Made by a program: the position numbers and the translations under genes. The notes under the pieces were generated by a model, which searched no databases, was not told the origin of the DNA, and saw only the letters and a program-made list of their open reading frames with translations. This document shows, one piece after another, positions 24,640 through 34,918 of a DNA stretch of 64,000 bases. The stretch's first letter is position 1. Every line of letters starts with the position of its first letter. This stretch comes from Kocuria marina (lineage in GTDB: Bacteria; Actinomycetota; Actinomycetes; Actinomycetales; Micrococcaceae): NCBI GenBank assembly GCA_014652975.1, contig BMZV01000001.1, positions 620,001-684,000 of the forward strand. The letters are read 5' to 3'.

Positions 24640-25765
24640 GGCGCTGACCCGGGAGGAGTGGTCACGCCGGGCGCACGCGCACGCGGAGCGGGTGGCGCCC
24701 CACACCCGGCCGTTCCTGGACCGGCGGTCCCGCGGGGAAAAGCATCCCGTGGAGGACTTCCTGTTCACGTACTACACGCTGTCCCCGGCCCAGTTCACGC
24801 GGTGGCACCCTGGGCCCGGCGTCATCCTCTTGGATGCCTCGGAGCGCGAGGGCTGGAAGCACTACCGTCCCGCGACGACCGCGGAGCTCGAGGCGGCGGG
24901 CGCGGGGGAGGGCGTGAGCGGCGTCGTCGTCGCGGTGGAGGAATTCGTGGCCGAGCGGGGCACCGCGGTGCGGTTCACGCGCGAGATCCTCGCGAACACC
25001 CTGGCCAGGAGCGGGACGTTCGACTGCTTCGGGCTGCATGAGTGGGCCATGGCCTACCGCGCGCAGAGCAACGGTGTGCGCCACGAGGACGCGCCGTTGC
25101 GCTTGGGGGCGTCCGGGACGGACGACGTGGTGGAGGCCCACCGGATCCGCTGCTCGCACTTCGACGCGTTCCGTTTCTTCCAGCCCCAGGCCGTGGAACG
25201 CAACGAGCTGCAGCCCACGCGCGAGTCACAGCGCCGCATGGAACAGCCGGGGTGCCTGCACGCGAGCATGGACCTGTACAAGTGGGCCTACAAGTTGTTG
25301 CCCGCGGTGGATTCGGACCTGCTCGCGGACTGCTTCGACCTCGCGTGGGACGTGCGCGTGACCGACATGGAGGCCTCCCCCTACGACCTCACGGAATGGG
25401 GGTACGAGCCCGTGCGGATCGAGACGCCCGAGGGCAAGGCCGAGTACGTCCGGCGCCAGCGCGCCTTCGCGCAGCGGGGTAATCGGTTGCGAGAGCGCTT
25501 GGCGGCGACCGTCGAGCGGCTCCTGGACGGGGTCGACGACGCCGCGTCCGCGCCGCTCGATTCCACCGGCTCCGCGCCCCGGTCACGCCGTTCGGACGAC
25601 GCCGCGGTGCCCGTCCGCGCGGCCGGGCATGATGGCGCGACGAGGCAGTCCGGAGCGGGCGGGCACATCGGCGCTATGGCGCGGACCGGAGCAGTCGGAC
25701 GGAACGGCGCGAGCGGCGTCGTCATGCAGGGCCGAACCGCTCGGACCCGCGGAGACCGTTCATGA
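24632..25765 (+). CDS. Actinobacterial protein annotated as 3-methyladenine DNA glycosylase; function unproven
   Basis: A 377-residue soluble protein. Related actinobacterial proteins carry the label '3-methyladenine DNA glycosylase', but I see no HhH-GPD or MPG-type active-site motif, so the label is doubtful. Visible conserved-looking segments: RRSRGEKHPVEDFLFTYY, RWHPGPGV, DCFGLHEWAMAYR and RCSHFDAFRFFQPQA, rich in His, Asp and aromatic residues. The last 80 or so residues are a low-complexity tail. It starts at GTG 24632 inside the marR-like gene and overlaps the Rieske gene by four bases, pointing to a three-gene operon. Confidence 0.75.
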   Translation: MHEALTREEWSRRAHAHAERVAPHTRPFLDRRSRGEKHPVEDFLFTYYTLSPAQFTRWHPGPGVILLDASEREGWKHYRPATTAELEAAGAGEGVSGVVVAVEEFVAERGTAVRFTREILANTLARSGTFDCFGLHEWAMAYRAQSNGVRHEDAPLRLGASGTDDVVEAHRIRCSHFDAFRFFQPQAVERNELQPTRESQRRMEQPGCLHASMDLYKWAYKLLPAVDSDLLADCFDLAWDVRVTDMEASPYDLTEWGYEPVRIETPEGKAEYVRRQRAFAQRGNRLRERLAATVERLLDGVDDAASAPLDSTGSAPRSRRSDDAAVPVRAAGHDGATRQSGAGGHIGAMARTGAVGRNGASGVVMQGRTARTRGDRS

Positions 25766-26133
25766 GGCCCGGGGAAACCGCCCACGGATGGGAACGGATC
25801 ACCGTGGTCTCCGCGGTGGCGGAACCCCTCGACTTCGTGACCGCCCGCTCGAGCGCGGGCCCGGTGCTCGTGACCCGGGATGCAGACGGGGCGCTGCACG
25901 TGCTGTCCAACACGTGCCCACACCAGCAGGCCACGGTGTGCCGGGAGGCCGCGGGGCGCGCCGAGAGCTTCGAGTGTCCCAACCACTACTGGGTGTTCGG
26001 CCCGGACGGCCGGTTCCTGGGCTCGCGACTGGCCATGGCCGCCGGTCGGCAGCTGCCGCACGACCCGGCCAAGGACCTCCCCGCGGCCGCCGTGGATGTG
26101 GTGGACGGCTGGGTGGTGGCGCGCTTCGACTGA
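25762..26133 (+). CDS. Rieske [2Fe-2S] domain protein
   Basis: A 123-residue single-domain Rieske protein. The cluster ligands are visible as CPH (NTCPHQQATVC) and CPNH (SFECPNHYWVFGPDG), the C-x-H and C-x2-H pairs. No membrane anchor or oxygenase domain is present, so it should be a soluble ferredoxin-like electron carrier or sensor. The ATGA overlap with the preceding gene shows coupling. A terminal oxygenase or reductase partner is not visible in the neighbourhood. Confidence 0.85.
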   Translation: MRPGETAHGWERITVVSAVAEPLDFVTARSSAGPVLVTRDADGALHVLSNTCPHQQATVCREAAGRAESFECPNHYWVFGPDGRFLGSRLAMAAGRQLPHDPAKDLPAAAVDVVDGWVVARFD

Positions 26134-26172
26134 GCGGACCTCGGCGTTCGTCGTCTCCTGCTGCAGCGCGTC

Positions 26173-27990
26173 CTACTCGAGCGCCGCCTGCTCGAGTGCC
26201 ACGGCGGCGTTGAGCAGGGCCAGGTGGCTGAGGGCCTGCGGAAAGTTGCCCAGAAACGAGTTGTCCTCGGGGTCGATCATCTCGGTGAACAACCCCACGT
26301 CATTGGCGAGAGGGAGCATCTCGTCCATGAGGTCCACGGCCTCGTCGCGGCGGCCCACCGTGGCCAGCGCCGCCACGGTCCAGAACGAGCACGCCACGAA
26401 CGCTCCCTCCTCCTTCTCCATGCCGCTGTAGCGGTACATGAGCGGACCGCGGCCCAGCTCCTCCCGAACGGCGTCGATGGTCGAGGACATGCGGGGACCA
26501 CGATCGAACCCGGTCATCGCGTGCAGCAACACGGACACGTCCAGCTCGTCGGTTCCCGGGTACCAGACGTACGCGCCCCGTTCCTCGCTCCAGCCCTCGG
26601 TCTCGATCCACTCCCGGATCCGTTCCCGTTCCGAGCGCCACCGATCCACGCACCCGGGGATGTGACCGGCCTCCGCCAGTTTCACGGCCCGGTCCAGGCC
26701 GTGCCAGCACCCCAGCTTGGAGCTCGTGTAGTGCCGGTGCTCAGGCAGTTCCCACATCCCGGAGTCGGGGCGGCGCCACAGGTCGCACACCGCGTCCGCG
26801 AGGTCGGCGAACATCCGGGCGGTGGCGGTGTCCAACACGTTGCCGCCGCCCACGTAGAGGTGCGCGATGTCGAAGACGTCCCCGTACACGCCCAACTGCA
26901 ACTGGTCCGCGGCGTCGTTGCCCGAGACCACGGGGCCGATCCCCCGCCACCCGGGGGCGTCGTACTCGGTCATCTCGGAGGCGGGGACCTCGCCGTCGAA
27001 GCGGTTAAGGACGTGCAGGTCGGGGGTCTGTGCCCGGGCCCGGCGCAGGATCGTGGACACCTGCGCGTGCACGTCCTCCTGCTCCCCCAGTCGCAACAGC
27101 GAGTGCAGGGTGTAGGTGGCGTCACGGATCCACGCGAAGCGATAATCGAAGTTCTTGGTGCCCTCCCTGTTCTCGGGAAGGGACGTGGTCGCCGCGGCCG
27201 CCACGGACCCCGACGGGCTGTGGCTGAGCAGTTTGAGCGCGAGGGCGCTGCGTTCGACCTCCGCGCGGTAGGGACCGTCATAGTCGAGCAGATCACGCCA
27301 TCGGCGCCACGTGTCCCGGGTCATGGCCACGTTCTTGCGGATCTCACGGGGCGAGGGCAGGCGCAAGGGCTCATCGTGCGTGGCGACCACCGCGAGCAGG
27401 TGCTCGGAATCGGGGCGCGTGGTGAACCGCCCGGAGATCTGCTGGGTCCCCACCTGCGGTTCCCCCGCATCGTCGGTGCGGACCCCCATGCCCACCCGGT
27501 TCGTGCGCAGCACGGGCTCCCCCGCGATCATCTCGACCCACGGGGAGACGGTGTTGAACATGGTGCCCGGGGCCACCCGCCACACCATGGCCACGTTCCC
27601 GGTCACACCGTCCACCGAGCGGGCCAGTTCGTTCCACGGCAATTGCCCCGTGGACCCCATGTTGAGGCAATCGGTGACCCGCACGGTCCCCGAGGCCGTG
27701 GAGAACGTGGTGGTCAGGATGTTGGTCCCGGGGACGTACTCCCGGGTGACCTCGAACTCCTCCTCCGGGCGCAGCTCGATACACCCGCCGTGCTCGGCGT
27801 CGAGCAGCTTGGCGAACGGCGGCGCGGAGTCCAGGTCCGGGACGGGGTACCAGTCCACGGATCCGTCCTGGGCCACCAGCGCCACGGTGCGCCCGTTACC
27901 CAGGGCTGCGTAGGAACGCAGGTCCACGTAGCCGTCCCGGCGCCGGGACACCTTGTTCAGGAGCTCGGCGCGGTCGGGGGTTGCGTTCAC
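26173..27990 (-). CDS. GH15-family glycoside hydrolase (glucoamylase/trehalase-like)
   Basis: A 605-residue cytoplasmic protein without signal peptide. The N-terminal beta domain (YVDLRSYAALGNGRTVALVAQDGSVDWYP) and the (alpha/alpha)6 barrel with NFDYRFAWIRDATYTLHSLLRLG and a late EEGAFVACSFWTVAALATVGR are typical of bacterial GH15 enzymes. These hydrolyse alpha-glucosides; mycobacterial relatives are trehalases. The WIRDA and EEGAF segments carry the likely acid/base Asp and Glu. GTG 27990 has only a weak ribosome site. It may act on trehalose or maltodextrin, in line with the mal-type transporter 10 kb away, but no operon link exists. Confidence 0.85.
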   Translation of the reverse strand: MNATPDRAELLNKVSRRRDGYVDLRSYAALGNGRTVALVAQDGSVDWYPVPDLDSAPPFAKLLDAEHGGCIELRPEEEFEVTREYVPGTNILTTTFSTASGTVRVTDCLNMGSTGQLPWNELARSVDGVTGNVAMVWRVAPGTMFNTVSPWVEMIAGEPVLRTNRVGMGVRTDDAGEPQVGTQQISGRFTTRPDSEHLLAVVATHDEPLRLPSPREIRKNVAMTRDTWRRWRDLLDYDGPYRAEVERSALALKLLSHSPSGSVAAAATTSLPENREGTKNFDYRFAWIRDATYTLHSLLRLGEQEDVHAQVSTILRRARAQTPDLHVLNRFDGEVPASEMTEYDAPGWRGIGPVVSGNDAADQLQLGVYGDVFDIAHLYVGGGNVLDTATARMFADLADAVCDLWRRPDSGMWELPEHRHYTSSKLGCWHGLDRAVKLAEAGHIPGCVDRWRSERERIREWIETEGWSEERGAYVWYPGTDELDVSVLLHAMTGFDRGPRMSSTIDAVREELGRGPLMYRYSGMEKEEGAFVACSFWTVAALATVGRRDEAVDLMDEMLPLANDVGLFTEMIDPEDNSFLGNFPQALSHLALLNAAVALEQAALE

Positions 27991-28094
27991 GGGGCTCGTT
28001 TCTCTCGTGAGGCGGGACGGGAGGACGGCGGATCGCGCCGCAGGAACGGCACGACCCGCCCTCCGGAGGACTCGGTGACGTCAGCGCGGCCGGG

Positions 28095-28937
28095 TCACAG
28101 GATCGGGCTGCCGCCGGTGACGGCGATCCTCGCCCCGGAGACGTAACTGCCGTCGTCGGACGCGAGCAACACGTACACCGGGGCCAGTTCTGCGGGCTGG
28201 CCGGCGCGCCCGAGGGGCTCCGCGTCCCCGAAACTCTCGAGCTGCTCCGCGGGGATGGTCGAAGGGATCAACGGTGTCCAGACGGGCCCGGGGGCCACGC
28301 TATTGACGCGGATCCCGCGCTCCCCGAGCAACTGCGCGAGACTCGCCGAGAAGTTGGCGATCGCCGCCTTGGTCGCCGCGTACGGCGCCAGGGTGGGGAC
28401 CGGCATGTCCGAATTGACCGACGAACTGCCGATGATCGCCGATCCCGGCGCCATGTGCGGCACGGCCGCCTTGGCCAGGTAGAAGTACGCCCCCACGTTG
28501 AGCTTGAAGGTGTGCTCCCACTCCTCGTCGGGGATCTCCTCGAGGCTCTCGCGCGTCATCTGGTAGGCGGCGTTGCTCACGAGCACGTCCACCTTGCCGA
28601 ACTCCTCCACGGCCTTCGCGATCACGGCACGGCAGTGCGCCGCTTCGGACAGGTCCCCGGGGACCAGGACGGCCTTGCGTCCCGCCTCCTCGATGTAGCG
28701 GGCGACGTCGCGGGCGTCCCGTTCCTCCTCGGGCAGGTAGGTGATCAGCACGTCCGCGCCCTCGCGGGCGTAGGCGATAGCCACCGCTCGGCCGATCCCG
28801 GAGTCACCACCGGTGACAACCGCGGCCTTGCCCTCGAGCTTGCCCGATCCGCGGTAGCTGTCCTCACCGCAATCGGGGACAGGGTTCATCTCGGCCTGCA
28901 GTCCGGGGGCCTCTTGCTGTTGTTCAGGGAATCCCAT
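28095..28937 (-). CDS. SDR-family oxidoreductase (general stress type)
   Basis: A 280-residue NAD(P)-dependent dehydrogenase. The Rossmann motif TGGDSGIGRAVA near residue 42, NAAY (NNAG position), the Ser of SSSV and the catalytic YAATK are intact. An N-terminal extension of about 35 residues (MGFPEQQQEAPGLQAEMNPVP, DCGEDSYRGSGKL) is the hallmark of the YdaD/YhxC/YgbB-like SDR subgroup often induced by stress. The substrate is unknown. Start at ATG 28937 with AGAGGACA upstream. It ends 105 bases before the GH15 start on the same strand. Confidence 0.85.
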   Translation of the reverse strand: MGFPEQQQEAPGLQAEMNPVPDCGEDSYRGSGKLEGKAAVVTGGDSGIGRAVAIAYAREGADVLITYLPEEERDARDVARYIEEAGRKAVLVPGDLSEAAHCRAVIAKAVEEFGKVDVLVSNAAYQMTRESLEEIPDEEWEHTFKLNVGAYFYLAKAAVPHMAPGSAIIGSSSVNSDMPVPTLAPYAATKAAIANFSASLAQLLGERGIRVNSVAPGPVWTPLIPSTIPAEQLESFGDAEPLGRAGQPAELAPVYVLLASDDGSYVSGARIAVTGGSPIL

Positions 28938-29171
28938 GACAGTGTCCTCTCTGGTGGAGCGGGTCCGGGCGAACTCTCGCGCTTCGCCGACCCGGTGACC
29001 GGGAGGACTCCCGGGCGGGCCGACGCTCAGCACACTTTCCATCGTAGGGGACGCCCGTGTCCGGAAACATCCCCTGCGGGCCGCGCACGGCAGCTCTGCC
29101 GTCTGCCCGCGGCCCACCCGCGGGCCGATAGGATGGGCGAGGATTGGCCCGTAAGCGCAGGAGTAGTGGAA

Positions 29172-29429
29172 ATGGCCCGTATCGTCGTTGACGTCATGCC
29201 CAAACCGGAAATCCTTGACCCGCAGGGCAAGGCGATCGCGAATGAGTTGCCCCGGATCGGGCTCAGCGGTTTCACGGAGGTGCGCCAGGGCCGCCGGTTC
29301 GAACTCACGGTCGAGGGCGAAGCGGACGAGCAGGTGCTCGCCCAGGCCCGCGAAGCCGCGGAGAAGCTACTGTCCAACCCGGTGATCGAGGACGTCGTGA
29401 ACGTCTCCGTGGCCCCCGAGGAGGACTGA
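29172..29429 (+). CDS. purS: Phosphoribosylformylglycinamidine synthase subunit PurS
   Basis: An 85-residue subunit of the three-part FGAM synthase of purine synthesis; PurS passes ammonia from PurQ to PurL. The sequence [20 protein letters not shown] and the C-terminal [12 protein letters not shown] are typical. CAGGAG lies 12 bases before ATG 29172. The stop is two bases before the purQ GTG, so the genes are coupled. Confidence 0.95.
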   Translation: MARIVVDVMPKPEILDPQGKAIANELPRIGLSGFTEVRQGRRFELTVEGEADEQVLAQAREAAEKLLSNPVIEDVVNVSVAPEED

Positions 29430-29431
29430 GC

Positions 29432-30223
29432 GTGGCCCAGAACCTCACGGCCGAGCAGACGCCCCTCGTGGCGGACCTCTCCGAACCCGCCACCGATTCT
29501 CGACTCGCGGACGTGCGGGTGGGTGTCGTGACCTTCCCGGGCACGCTCGACGACCGCGACGCCGCTCGCGCCGTCGAGATCGCCGGCGGCACCGCGGTGC
29601 CGCTGTGGTACGCAGACAAGGACCTCAACGGTGTGGACGCCGTGATCCTGCCCGGTGGCTTCTCCTACGGGGACTACCTGCGCGCCGGTGCGATCGCCCG
29701 CTTCGCCCCCCTCATGGACAGGATCGTGGACGCTGCCAATGCCCGGGAGGGCATGCCGGTGCTGGGGATCTGCAACGGTTTTCAGGTACTCACCGAGGCC
29801 CACCTGCTGCCGGGGTCCATGATCAAGAACGAACAGCTCAAGTTCATCTGTCGGGACCAGGCGCTGCGCGTGGAGAACACGGACACTGCGTGGACCGGGC
29901 GATTCGAGCAGGGCCAGACCATCGTGGTGCCGCTGAAGAACCAGGACGGGCAGTACGTCGCGGATCAGCGCACCCTGGACGAGTTAGAGGCCGAGCACCG
30001 GGTGGTCTTCCGCTACGCGGGCGGCAACCCCAACGGTTCCCGCAACGACATCGCCGGGATCACCAACGCGCGGGGCAACGTGGTGGGACTCATGCCCCAC
30101 CCCGAGCACGCCGTGGAACCGGGCTTCGGCGCCGATCTTTCCGGCTCCGGTCCGGTCCAGATGCGCCAGGGAACAGACGGGCTGGACGTCTTCGTCTCCG
30201 CCCTGGAACACCTATTGCGCTGA
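29432..30223 (+). CDS. purQ: Phosphoribosylformylglycinamidine synthase subunit PurQ (glutaminase)
   Basis: A 263-residue class I glutamine amidotransferase that frees ammonia for FGAM synthesis. Nucleophile Cys in [10 protein letters not shown] near residue 112; the His-x-Glu dyad is in [10 protein letters not shown] near 225. GTG start with purS two bases upstream. The N-terminal 25 residues before [11 protein letters not shown] are an extension relative to the usual 225-235-residue length. purL follows after 160 bases, a wider gap than usual. Confidence 0.95.
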   Translation: MAQNLTAEQTPLVADLSEPATDSRLADVRVGVVTFPGTLDDRDAARAVEIAGGTAVPLWYADKDLNGVDAVILPGGFSYGDYLRAGAIARFAPLMDRIVDAANAREGMPVLGICNGFQVLTEAHLLPGSMIKNEQLKFICRDQALRVENTDTAWTGRFEQGQTIVVPLKNQDGQYVADQRTLDELEAEHRVVFRYAGGNPNGSRNDIAGITNARGNVVGLMPHPEHAVEPGFGADLSGSGPVQMRQGTDGLDVFVSALEHLLR

Positions 30224-30383
30224 CCCGTCCACGCCGCGCTCGCCCGCAGCGAGGACCGCGGCGTCCCATCCGTTCGTCATCGGGCCAGTTCGGGGAACCG
30301 CACCCGGCCCACACCATGCCTCCGCGTGAGCGCCCGCCCGGCACCGCACGCCCCATCGTTCGCAAAGGGATCTAGTAGTCGTC

Positions 30384-32681
30384 ATGAGCGAAACCCACTT
30401 CAACCTGGACACCGTGGAGCACGCCGCCTCCACCCCGGACACCGAGCTGCCCTGGGCGGAACTGGGGCTGAACGAGACCGAGTTCGAGCGCATCAAGGAG
30501 ATCCTGGGCCGCCGCCCCACCGCGGCGGAACTGGCCATGTACTCCGTGATGTGGTCTGAGCACTGCTCGTACAAGTCCTCCAAGGTGCACCTGCGCCAGT
30601 TCGGGGACAAGGTCACGGACGAGATGCGCAAGAACCTCATGGTGGGCATCGGTGAGAACGCCGGCGTCACGGACATCGGGGACGGTTGGGCCGTGACCTT
30701 CAAGATCGAGTCCCATAATCACCCGTCCTACGTGGAGCCCTATCAGGGTGCGGCCACGGGCGTGGGCGGGATCGTGCGGGACATCATCTCCATGGGTGCC
30801 CGCCCGGTGGCCGTGATGGACCCGTTGCGTTTCGGCGCGATCGACCACCCGGACACCCAGCGTGTGGTGCACGGGATCGTGGCCGGCGTGGGCGGCTACG
30901 GCAATTCGCTGGGGTTGCCGAACATCGGCGGAGAGGTGGAGTTCGACCCGTGCTACCAGGGCAACCCCCTGGTCAACGCGCTCGCCGTGGGCGTGATGCG
31001 CCACGAGGACATCCGCTTGGCGAACGCGTCCGGGACGGGCAACAAGGTGGTGCTCTTCGGCGCGCGCACCGGCGGGGACGGGATCGGCGGCGCCTCGGTG
31101 CTCGCGTCCGAGTCCTTCGACGACTCCAAGCCCTCCAAACGCCCCGCGGTGCAGGTGGGTGACCCCTTCGCGGAGAAGGTGCTCATCGAGTGCTGCCTGG
31201 AACTGTTCAAGGGCTCGCTCGTGGAGGGCATCCAGGACCTCGGTGCGGCGGGCATCTCGTGTGCCACGTCCGAGCTCGCGTCCAACGGTGACGGCGGCAT
31301 GCGCGTGGACCTCACCGAGGTCCTGCTGCGCGATCCGTCCCTGACCCCGGGCGAGATCCTGATGTCCGAGTCGCAGGAACGCATGATGGCCGTGGTCACC
31401 CCCGAGAAGGTCGCGGGCTTCGAGGCCGTGATGGCCAAGTGGGACGTGGAGTACTCGTGGATCGGCGAGGTCACGGACACCGGCCGCCTGGTCATCGACT
31501 ACCAGGGTGAGGTCATCGTGGACGTGGATCCCCGCACCGTGGCCCACGACGGTCCCGTGTACGAACGCCCCTACGCGCGCCCCGAATCCCAGGACGCCCT
31601 GCAGGCAGCCCACTTCACGGGCTCCCCGGAGGACGCCGCCCGCCCGTCCGGCGCGGAGCTCGGCCCTGCGCTCGTGGAACTGATGGCCTCCCCGAACCTG
31701 TGCTCCAAGGACTGGGTCACCGACCAATACGACCGCTACGTTCAGGGCAACACCGCCATGGCCATGCCGGATGACGCCGGCGTGATCCGCGTGGACGAGC
31801 GCACCAACCTGGGCGTGGCCCTTTCCACGGACTCGAACGGCCGCTACACCCGCCTGGACCCGTACCAGGGCGCCCAGTTGGCGCTCGCCCAGGCGTACCG
31901 CAACGTGGCCACCGCGGGCGCGCGCCCCGTGGCCGTGTCCGACTGCCTGAACTTCGGTTCCCCCGAGGACCCGGACATCATGTGGCAGTTCGCGGAGGCC
32001 GTGCGCGGCCTCTCGGACGGGTGCCAGACCGTGGGTGTGCCCGTGACCGGCGGTAACGTCTCCCTCTACAACCAGACCGGCGGCGTGGCCATCAACCCCA
32101 CCCCGGTGATTGCCATGATGGGCGTGTTCGACGACGTCACGCGCCGCACGCCCTCGGGCTGGAGTGAGGATGGCCAGGCGATCTACCTGCTCGGCGAGAC
32201 CGCGGACGAGCTGGACGGCTCCGAGTGGGCGCGCGTGCGCGGCCACCTGGGTGGGTTGCCCCCGCGCGTGGACCTGGCCCGCGAGCGCGTCCTGGGTGAC
32301 ATGCTCATCAACATGTCCCGGGACGGGATGATCGACGCCGCGCACGACGTCGCGGAGGGCGGCCTCGGGGCCACGCTCGCCGAGATGGCGTTGCGCTTCG
32401 GCGTGGGCGCCCGGATCGGCCTCGGTGAGGTCGCCGAGCGGGACGGCGTGGACCTGTTCACGCTGTTGTTCTCCGAGACGCAGGGCCGCGCCGTCGTGGC
32501 CGTGCCGCGCTCGGAGGAGGTGCGCTTCCAGGACATGTGCACCGTGCGCCGCTACCCGTTCGCGCGGATCGGCGTGGTGGACACCGAGGCCGGGGCCCTG
32601 GACTTCCAGGGCGAGTTCACGGTGGCGCTGGACGAGCTGAAGACCGCCCACGCATCAACCCTGCCCCGTCACTTCGGCTGA
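30384..32681 (+). CDS. purL: Phosphoribosylformylglycinamidine synthase subunit PurL
   Basis: A 765-residue ATP-dependent catalytic subunit (small PurL type, which needs PurS and PurQ). Family segments are present: [34 protein letters not shown] (with the catalytic His), [20 protein letters not shown] and [18 protein letters not shown] or TCTAGT ends six or seven bases before ATG 30384 and no Shine-Dalgarno is seen. So purL may also have its own leaderless promoter besides read-through from purSQ. Confidence 0.96.
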   Translation: MSETHFNLDTVEHAASTPDTELPWAELGLNETEFERIKEILGRRPTAAELAMYSVMWSEHCSYKSSKVHLRQFGDKVTDEMRKNLMVGIGENAGVTDIGDGWAVTFKIESHNHPSYVEPYQGAATGVGGIVRDIISMGARPVAVMDPLRFGAIDHPDTQRVVHGIVAGVGGYGNSLGLPNIGGEVEFDPCYQGNPLVNALAVGVMRHEDIRLANASGTGNKVVLFGARTGGDGIGGASVLASESFDDSKPSKRPAVQVGDPFAEKVLIECCLELFKGSLVEGIQDLGAAGISCATSELASNGDGGMRVDLTEVLLRDPSLTPGEILMSESQERMMAVVTPEKVAGFEAVMAKWDVEYSWIGEVTDTGRLVIDYQGEVIVDVDPRTVAHDGPVYERPYARPESQDALQAAHFTGSPEDAARPSGAELGPALVELMASPNLCSKDWVTDQYDRYVQGNTAMAMPDDAGVIRVDERTNLGVALSTDSNGRYTRLDPYQGAQLALAQAYRNVATAGARPVAVSDCLNFGSPEDPDIMWQFAEAVRGLSDGCQTVGVPVTGGNVSLYNQTGGVAINPTPVIAMMGVFDDVTRRTPSGWSEDGQAIYLLGETADELDGSEWARVRGHLGGLPPRVDLARERVLGDMLINMSRDGMIDAAHDVAEGGLGATLAEMALRFGVGARIGLGEVAERDGVDLFTLLFSETQGRAVVAVPRSEEVRFQDMCTVRRYPFARIGVVDTEAGALDFQGEFTVALDELKTAHASTLPRHFG

Positions 32682-32720
32682 CGGGCCGGGGCCAGAGCAC
32701 GAGAACCCTCGGAGGGAGCC

Positions 32721-33236
32721 ATGTTGGACGATATGCCGCGGCCGGTTCCGCCGCAGCCGTTGCGCACGCAGCGGTTGGAGCTGCGCGCGTTCACACCGGA
32801 CGAACTCGAGGCCGTGGCCGGGGGCTCACGACTGCCCGAGTTCGCGCCGGGTTTCCCCACCCCCGAGAACGAGGACTGGGCCCGGGAGGCGATCGAGGCC
32901 GGTGAGCACTTCTTCACGGAGAGCGACTGCGCCCTGCTCGTCGTGATCCGGCTCAGCTCGGGGCAGGTCATTGGCGCCGCGGGGTTCGCGGGACCCGCCA
33001 TGGACCACGAACTGGAGATCAAGGGGTCCATCGTCCCGGAGCACCAGAACCAGGGGCTGGCCACCGAGGCCTTGCGCGCGCTCGTGGACCGCGCATTCGA
33101 GGACCCCGGGATCCGTGCGGTGCACGGCTCCGTCCCGGCCGACCACGAACCGGCACGCCGGGTGCTCGTGCGCTGCGGGTTCGTGAAACGACCCTCCGAG
33201 GGCTCGGAGGACACCTACTACCTGCGGCGCCCCTGA
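32721..33236 (+). CDS. GNAT-family N-acetyltransferase (RimJ-like)
   Basis: A 171-residue acetyltransferase. The opening QPLRTQRLELRAFTPDELEAVAGG is typical of RimJ/RimL-like GNATs, and the acetyl-CoA loop lies around VPEHQNQGLATEALRALVDRAF near residue 105 (Q-x-x-G-x-A pattern). Substrate unknown. CGGAGGGAGCC before ATG 32721 is a strong ribosome site. cls follows 14 bases after the stop. Confidence 0.87.
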   Translation: MLDDMPRPVPPQPLRTQRLELRAFTPDELEAVAGGSRLPEFAPGFPTPENEDWAREAIEAGEHFFTESDCALLVVIRLSSGQVIGAAGFAGPAMDHELEIKGSIVPEHQNQGLATEALRALVDRAFEDPGIRAVHGSVPADHEPARRVLVRCGFVKRPSEGSEDTYYLRRP

Positions 33237-33249
33237 CGAACGGTCACGG

Positions 33250-34740
33250 ATGTACCCCTGGATACCCTTCGACCTGCTCCCCGCGGACACCCTGCCGGAG
33301 TGGATCCTCATCATCCTGGCGGTCCTGGACCTGCTCCTGAAGATCCTGGCCCTGGGCTGGATCCCCCATCAGCGCCGTCCGTCCGTGGCGCTCGCGTGGT
33401 TGCTCGCCATCTTCCTGATGCCGTACGCGGGGCTCCTGTTGTTCGTGGTGATCGGCTCCACCCGGTTACCGCGTAAACGCATGGCCAAGCAGGCCCGGAT
33501 GAACCACGTGATCCAGGAGAACACCCCCGAGCGCCTCCCGCTGGGGCCCGAGCTCGCCGAGTACCCGGAATGGGTGCGCACCACCGCGGAGCTGAACCAG
33601 AACCTGGGTGCCCTGCCCATGGTGGGCGGTAACGACTTCGAGATCCTCACCGACAATCACGATTCCATGGCCCGGATGGCCCGGGACGTGGACCGCGCCA
33701 CGGACTACGTGCACTTCGAGTTCTACATCGTGGCCGTGGACCAGGTCTCCCGCGAGCTGCTCAATGCCCTGATCCGCGCCCACGAACGAGGTGTGCGCGT
33801 GCGGATCCTGATCGACCACGTGGGGTCCCTGGGTTACCCGGGGTACGCGGAACTGGTCCGCCAGTTCAACCGTTCCGGGGTGCCGTGGCGGCGCATGCTT
33901 CCCATCCGCCCGTGGCGCGGTGAGTGGCAGCGCCCGGACCTGCGCAACCACCGCAAGATCCTGGTGGTGGACGGCCAGGTGGCCTACACGGGCTCACAGA
34001 ACATCATCCACCGCTCCTACAACAAGAAGAAGAACCTGCGGAAGGGCCTCGAGTGGAAGGACCTCATGGTCCGGGGCACGGGATCCGTAGTCACCGAGTT
34101 GAACGCGGTGTTCGTCTCGGACTGGTACTCGGAGACCGACGACCTCTTGCTGGACGAGACCCCCGCCGCGCTCGAGCACACGGCCGGGCCCATGTACGCC
34201 CAGGTGGTGCCGTCCGGGCCCGGGTTCGAGAGCGAGAACAACCTGCGCCTGTTCAACCACCTGATCTACAACGCCAATCACCGCGTGGTGATCTCCAGCC
34301 CGTACTTCGTCCCGGACGAGTCCTTGCTCCACGCCATCACCACGGAGGCCCAGGCGGGCGTACGGGTGCAGTTGTTCGTGGGTGAGACCTCGGACCAGTT
34401 CCTCGCGCAGCACGCCCAGAACTCGTACTACTCCGAACTCGCGCGCGCCGGGGTGGAGATCTACCGCTACAGCTCCCCCACCGTGCTGCACGCCAAGTTC
34501 GTGCTCGTGGACGACATCGTCTCCGTGATCGGTTCCTCCAATATGGACGAGCGTTCCTTCGCGCTGGACCTTGAGGTCTCCGTCCTGATCGTGGACGAGT
34601 CGTTCCGCACCCGGATGGAGGACGTCGTGGGGCAGTTCCGCGCCAACTCCACCCTCTTGGACCTGGACGCCTGGGAGAAACGCTCGCTGGGGCGCAAGTT
34701 CGTGGAGAACGTCTGCCGCCTTACTTCCGGCCTGCTCTGA
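33250..34740 (+). CDS. cls: Cardiolipin synthase
   Basis: A 496-residue phospholipase D-superfamily enzyme joining two phosphatidylglycerols into cardiolipin at the membrane. Two N-terminal helices (WILIILAVLDLLLKILAL, VALAWLLAIFLMPYAGLLLFVVIG) precede two HKD sites: NHRKILVVDGQVAYTGSQN near residue 235 and HAKFVLVDDIVSVIGSSNMD near 417. Both are complete. It lies 14 bases after the GNAT gene, so co-transcription is likely. A perfect hairpin follows the stop. Confidence 0.93.
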   Translation: MYPWIPFDLLPADTLPEWILIILAVLDLLLKILALGWIPHQRRPSVALAWLLAIFLMPYAGLLLFVVIGSTRLPRKRMAKQARMNHVIQENTPERLPLGPELAEYPEWVRTTAELNQNLGALPMVGGNDFEILTDNHDSMARMARDVDRATDYVHFEFYIVAVDQVSRELLNALIRAHERGVRVRILIDHVGSLGYPGYAELVRQFNRSGVPWRRMLPIRPWRGEWQRPDLRNHRKILVVDGQVAYTGSQNIIHRSYNKKKNLRKGLEWKDLMVRGTGSVVTELNAVFVSDWYSETDDLLLDETPAALEHTAGPMYAQVVPSGPGFESENNLRLFNHLIYNANHRVVISSPYFVPDESLLHAITTEAQAGVRVQLFVGETSDQFLAQHAQNSYYSELARAGVEIYRYSSPTVLHAKFVLVDDIVSVIGSSNMDERSFALDLEVSVLIVDESFRTRMEDVVGQFRANSTLLDLDAWEKRSLGRKFVENVCRLTSGLL

Positions 34741-34752
34741 CGCGCCCCGGAC

Positions 34753-34784
34753 GACGACGCCGCGGGGCCGGGCGCGGCGTCGTC
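34753..34784 (+). terminator. Hairpin terminator after cls
   Basis: GACGACGCCGCG at 34753-34764 pairs perfectly with 34773-34784 across an 8-base loop. Both arms contain the recurrent ACGACGCCG word. It lies between convergent cls and adh genes and can act in both directions. A third copy of the word is at 34882-34890. Confidence 0.75.
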
Positions 34785-34918
34785 CGTCCCCTCGGTGCCG
34801 CCCACCCGGGGCGGGCACGAGTGTCCGTTCCTCGCCCGGGTGCGCGAACGCCGTCGCCGCCCGCAGAGATCGGGGTGGCGACGGCGTCGTGCACGGTGGG
34901 CACGGGGCCCGGTGCGGA

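Noticed and set aside
26224-28146. A 640-codon plus-strand frame opposite the GH15 gene
   Set aside because: No protein-like features; it is the complement of a well-supported GH15 coding frame.
30372-32651. A 759-codon frame antisense to purL
   Set aside because: Composition is the His/Gly/Val-rich pattern of an antisense frame in GC-rich DNA; purL is unambiguous on the plus strand.
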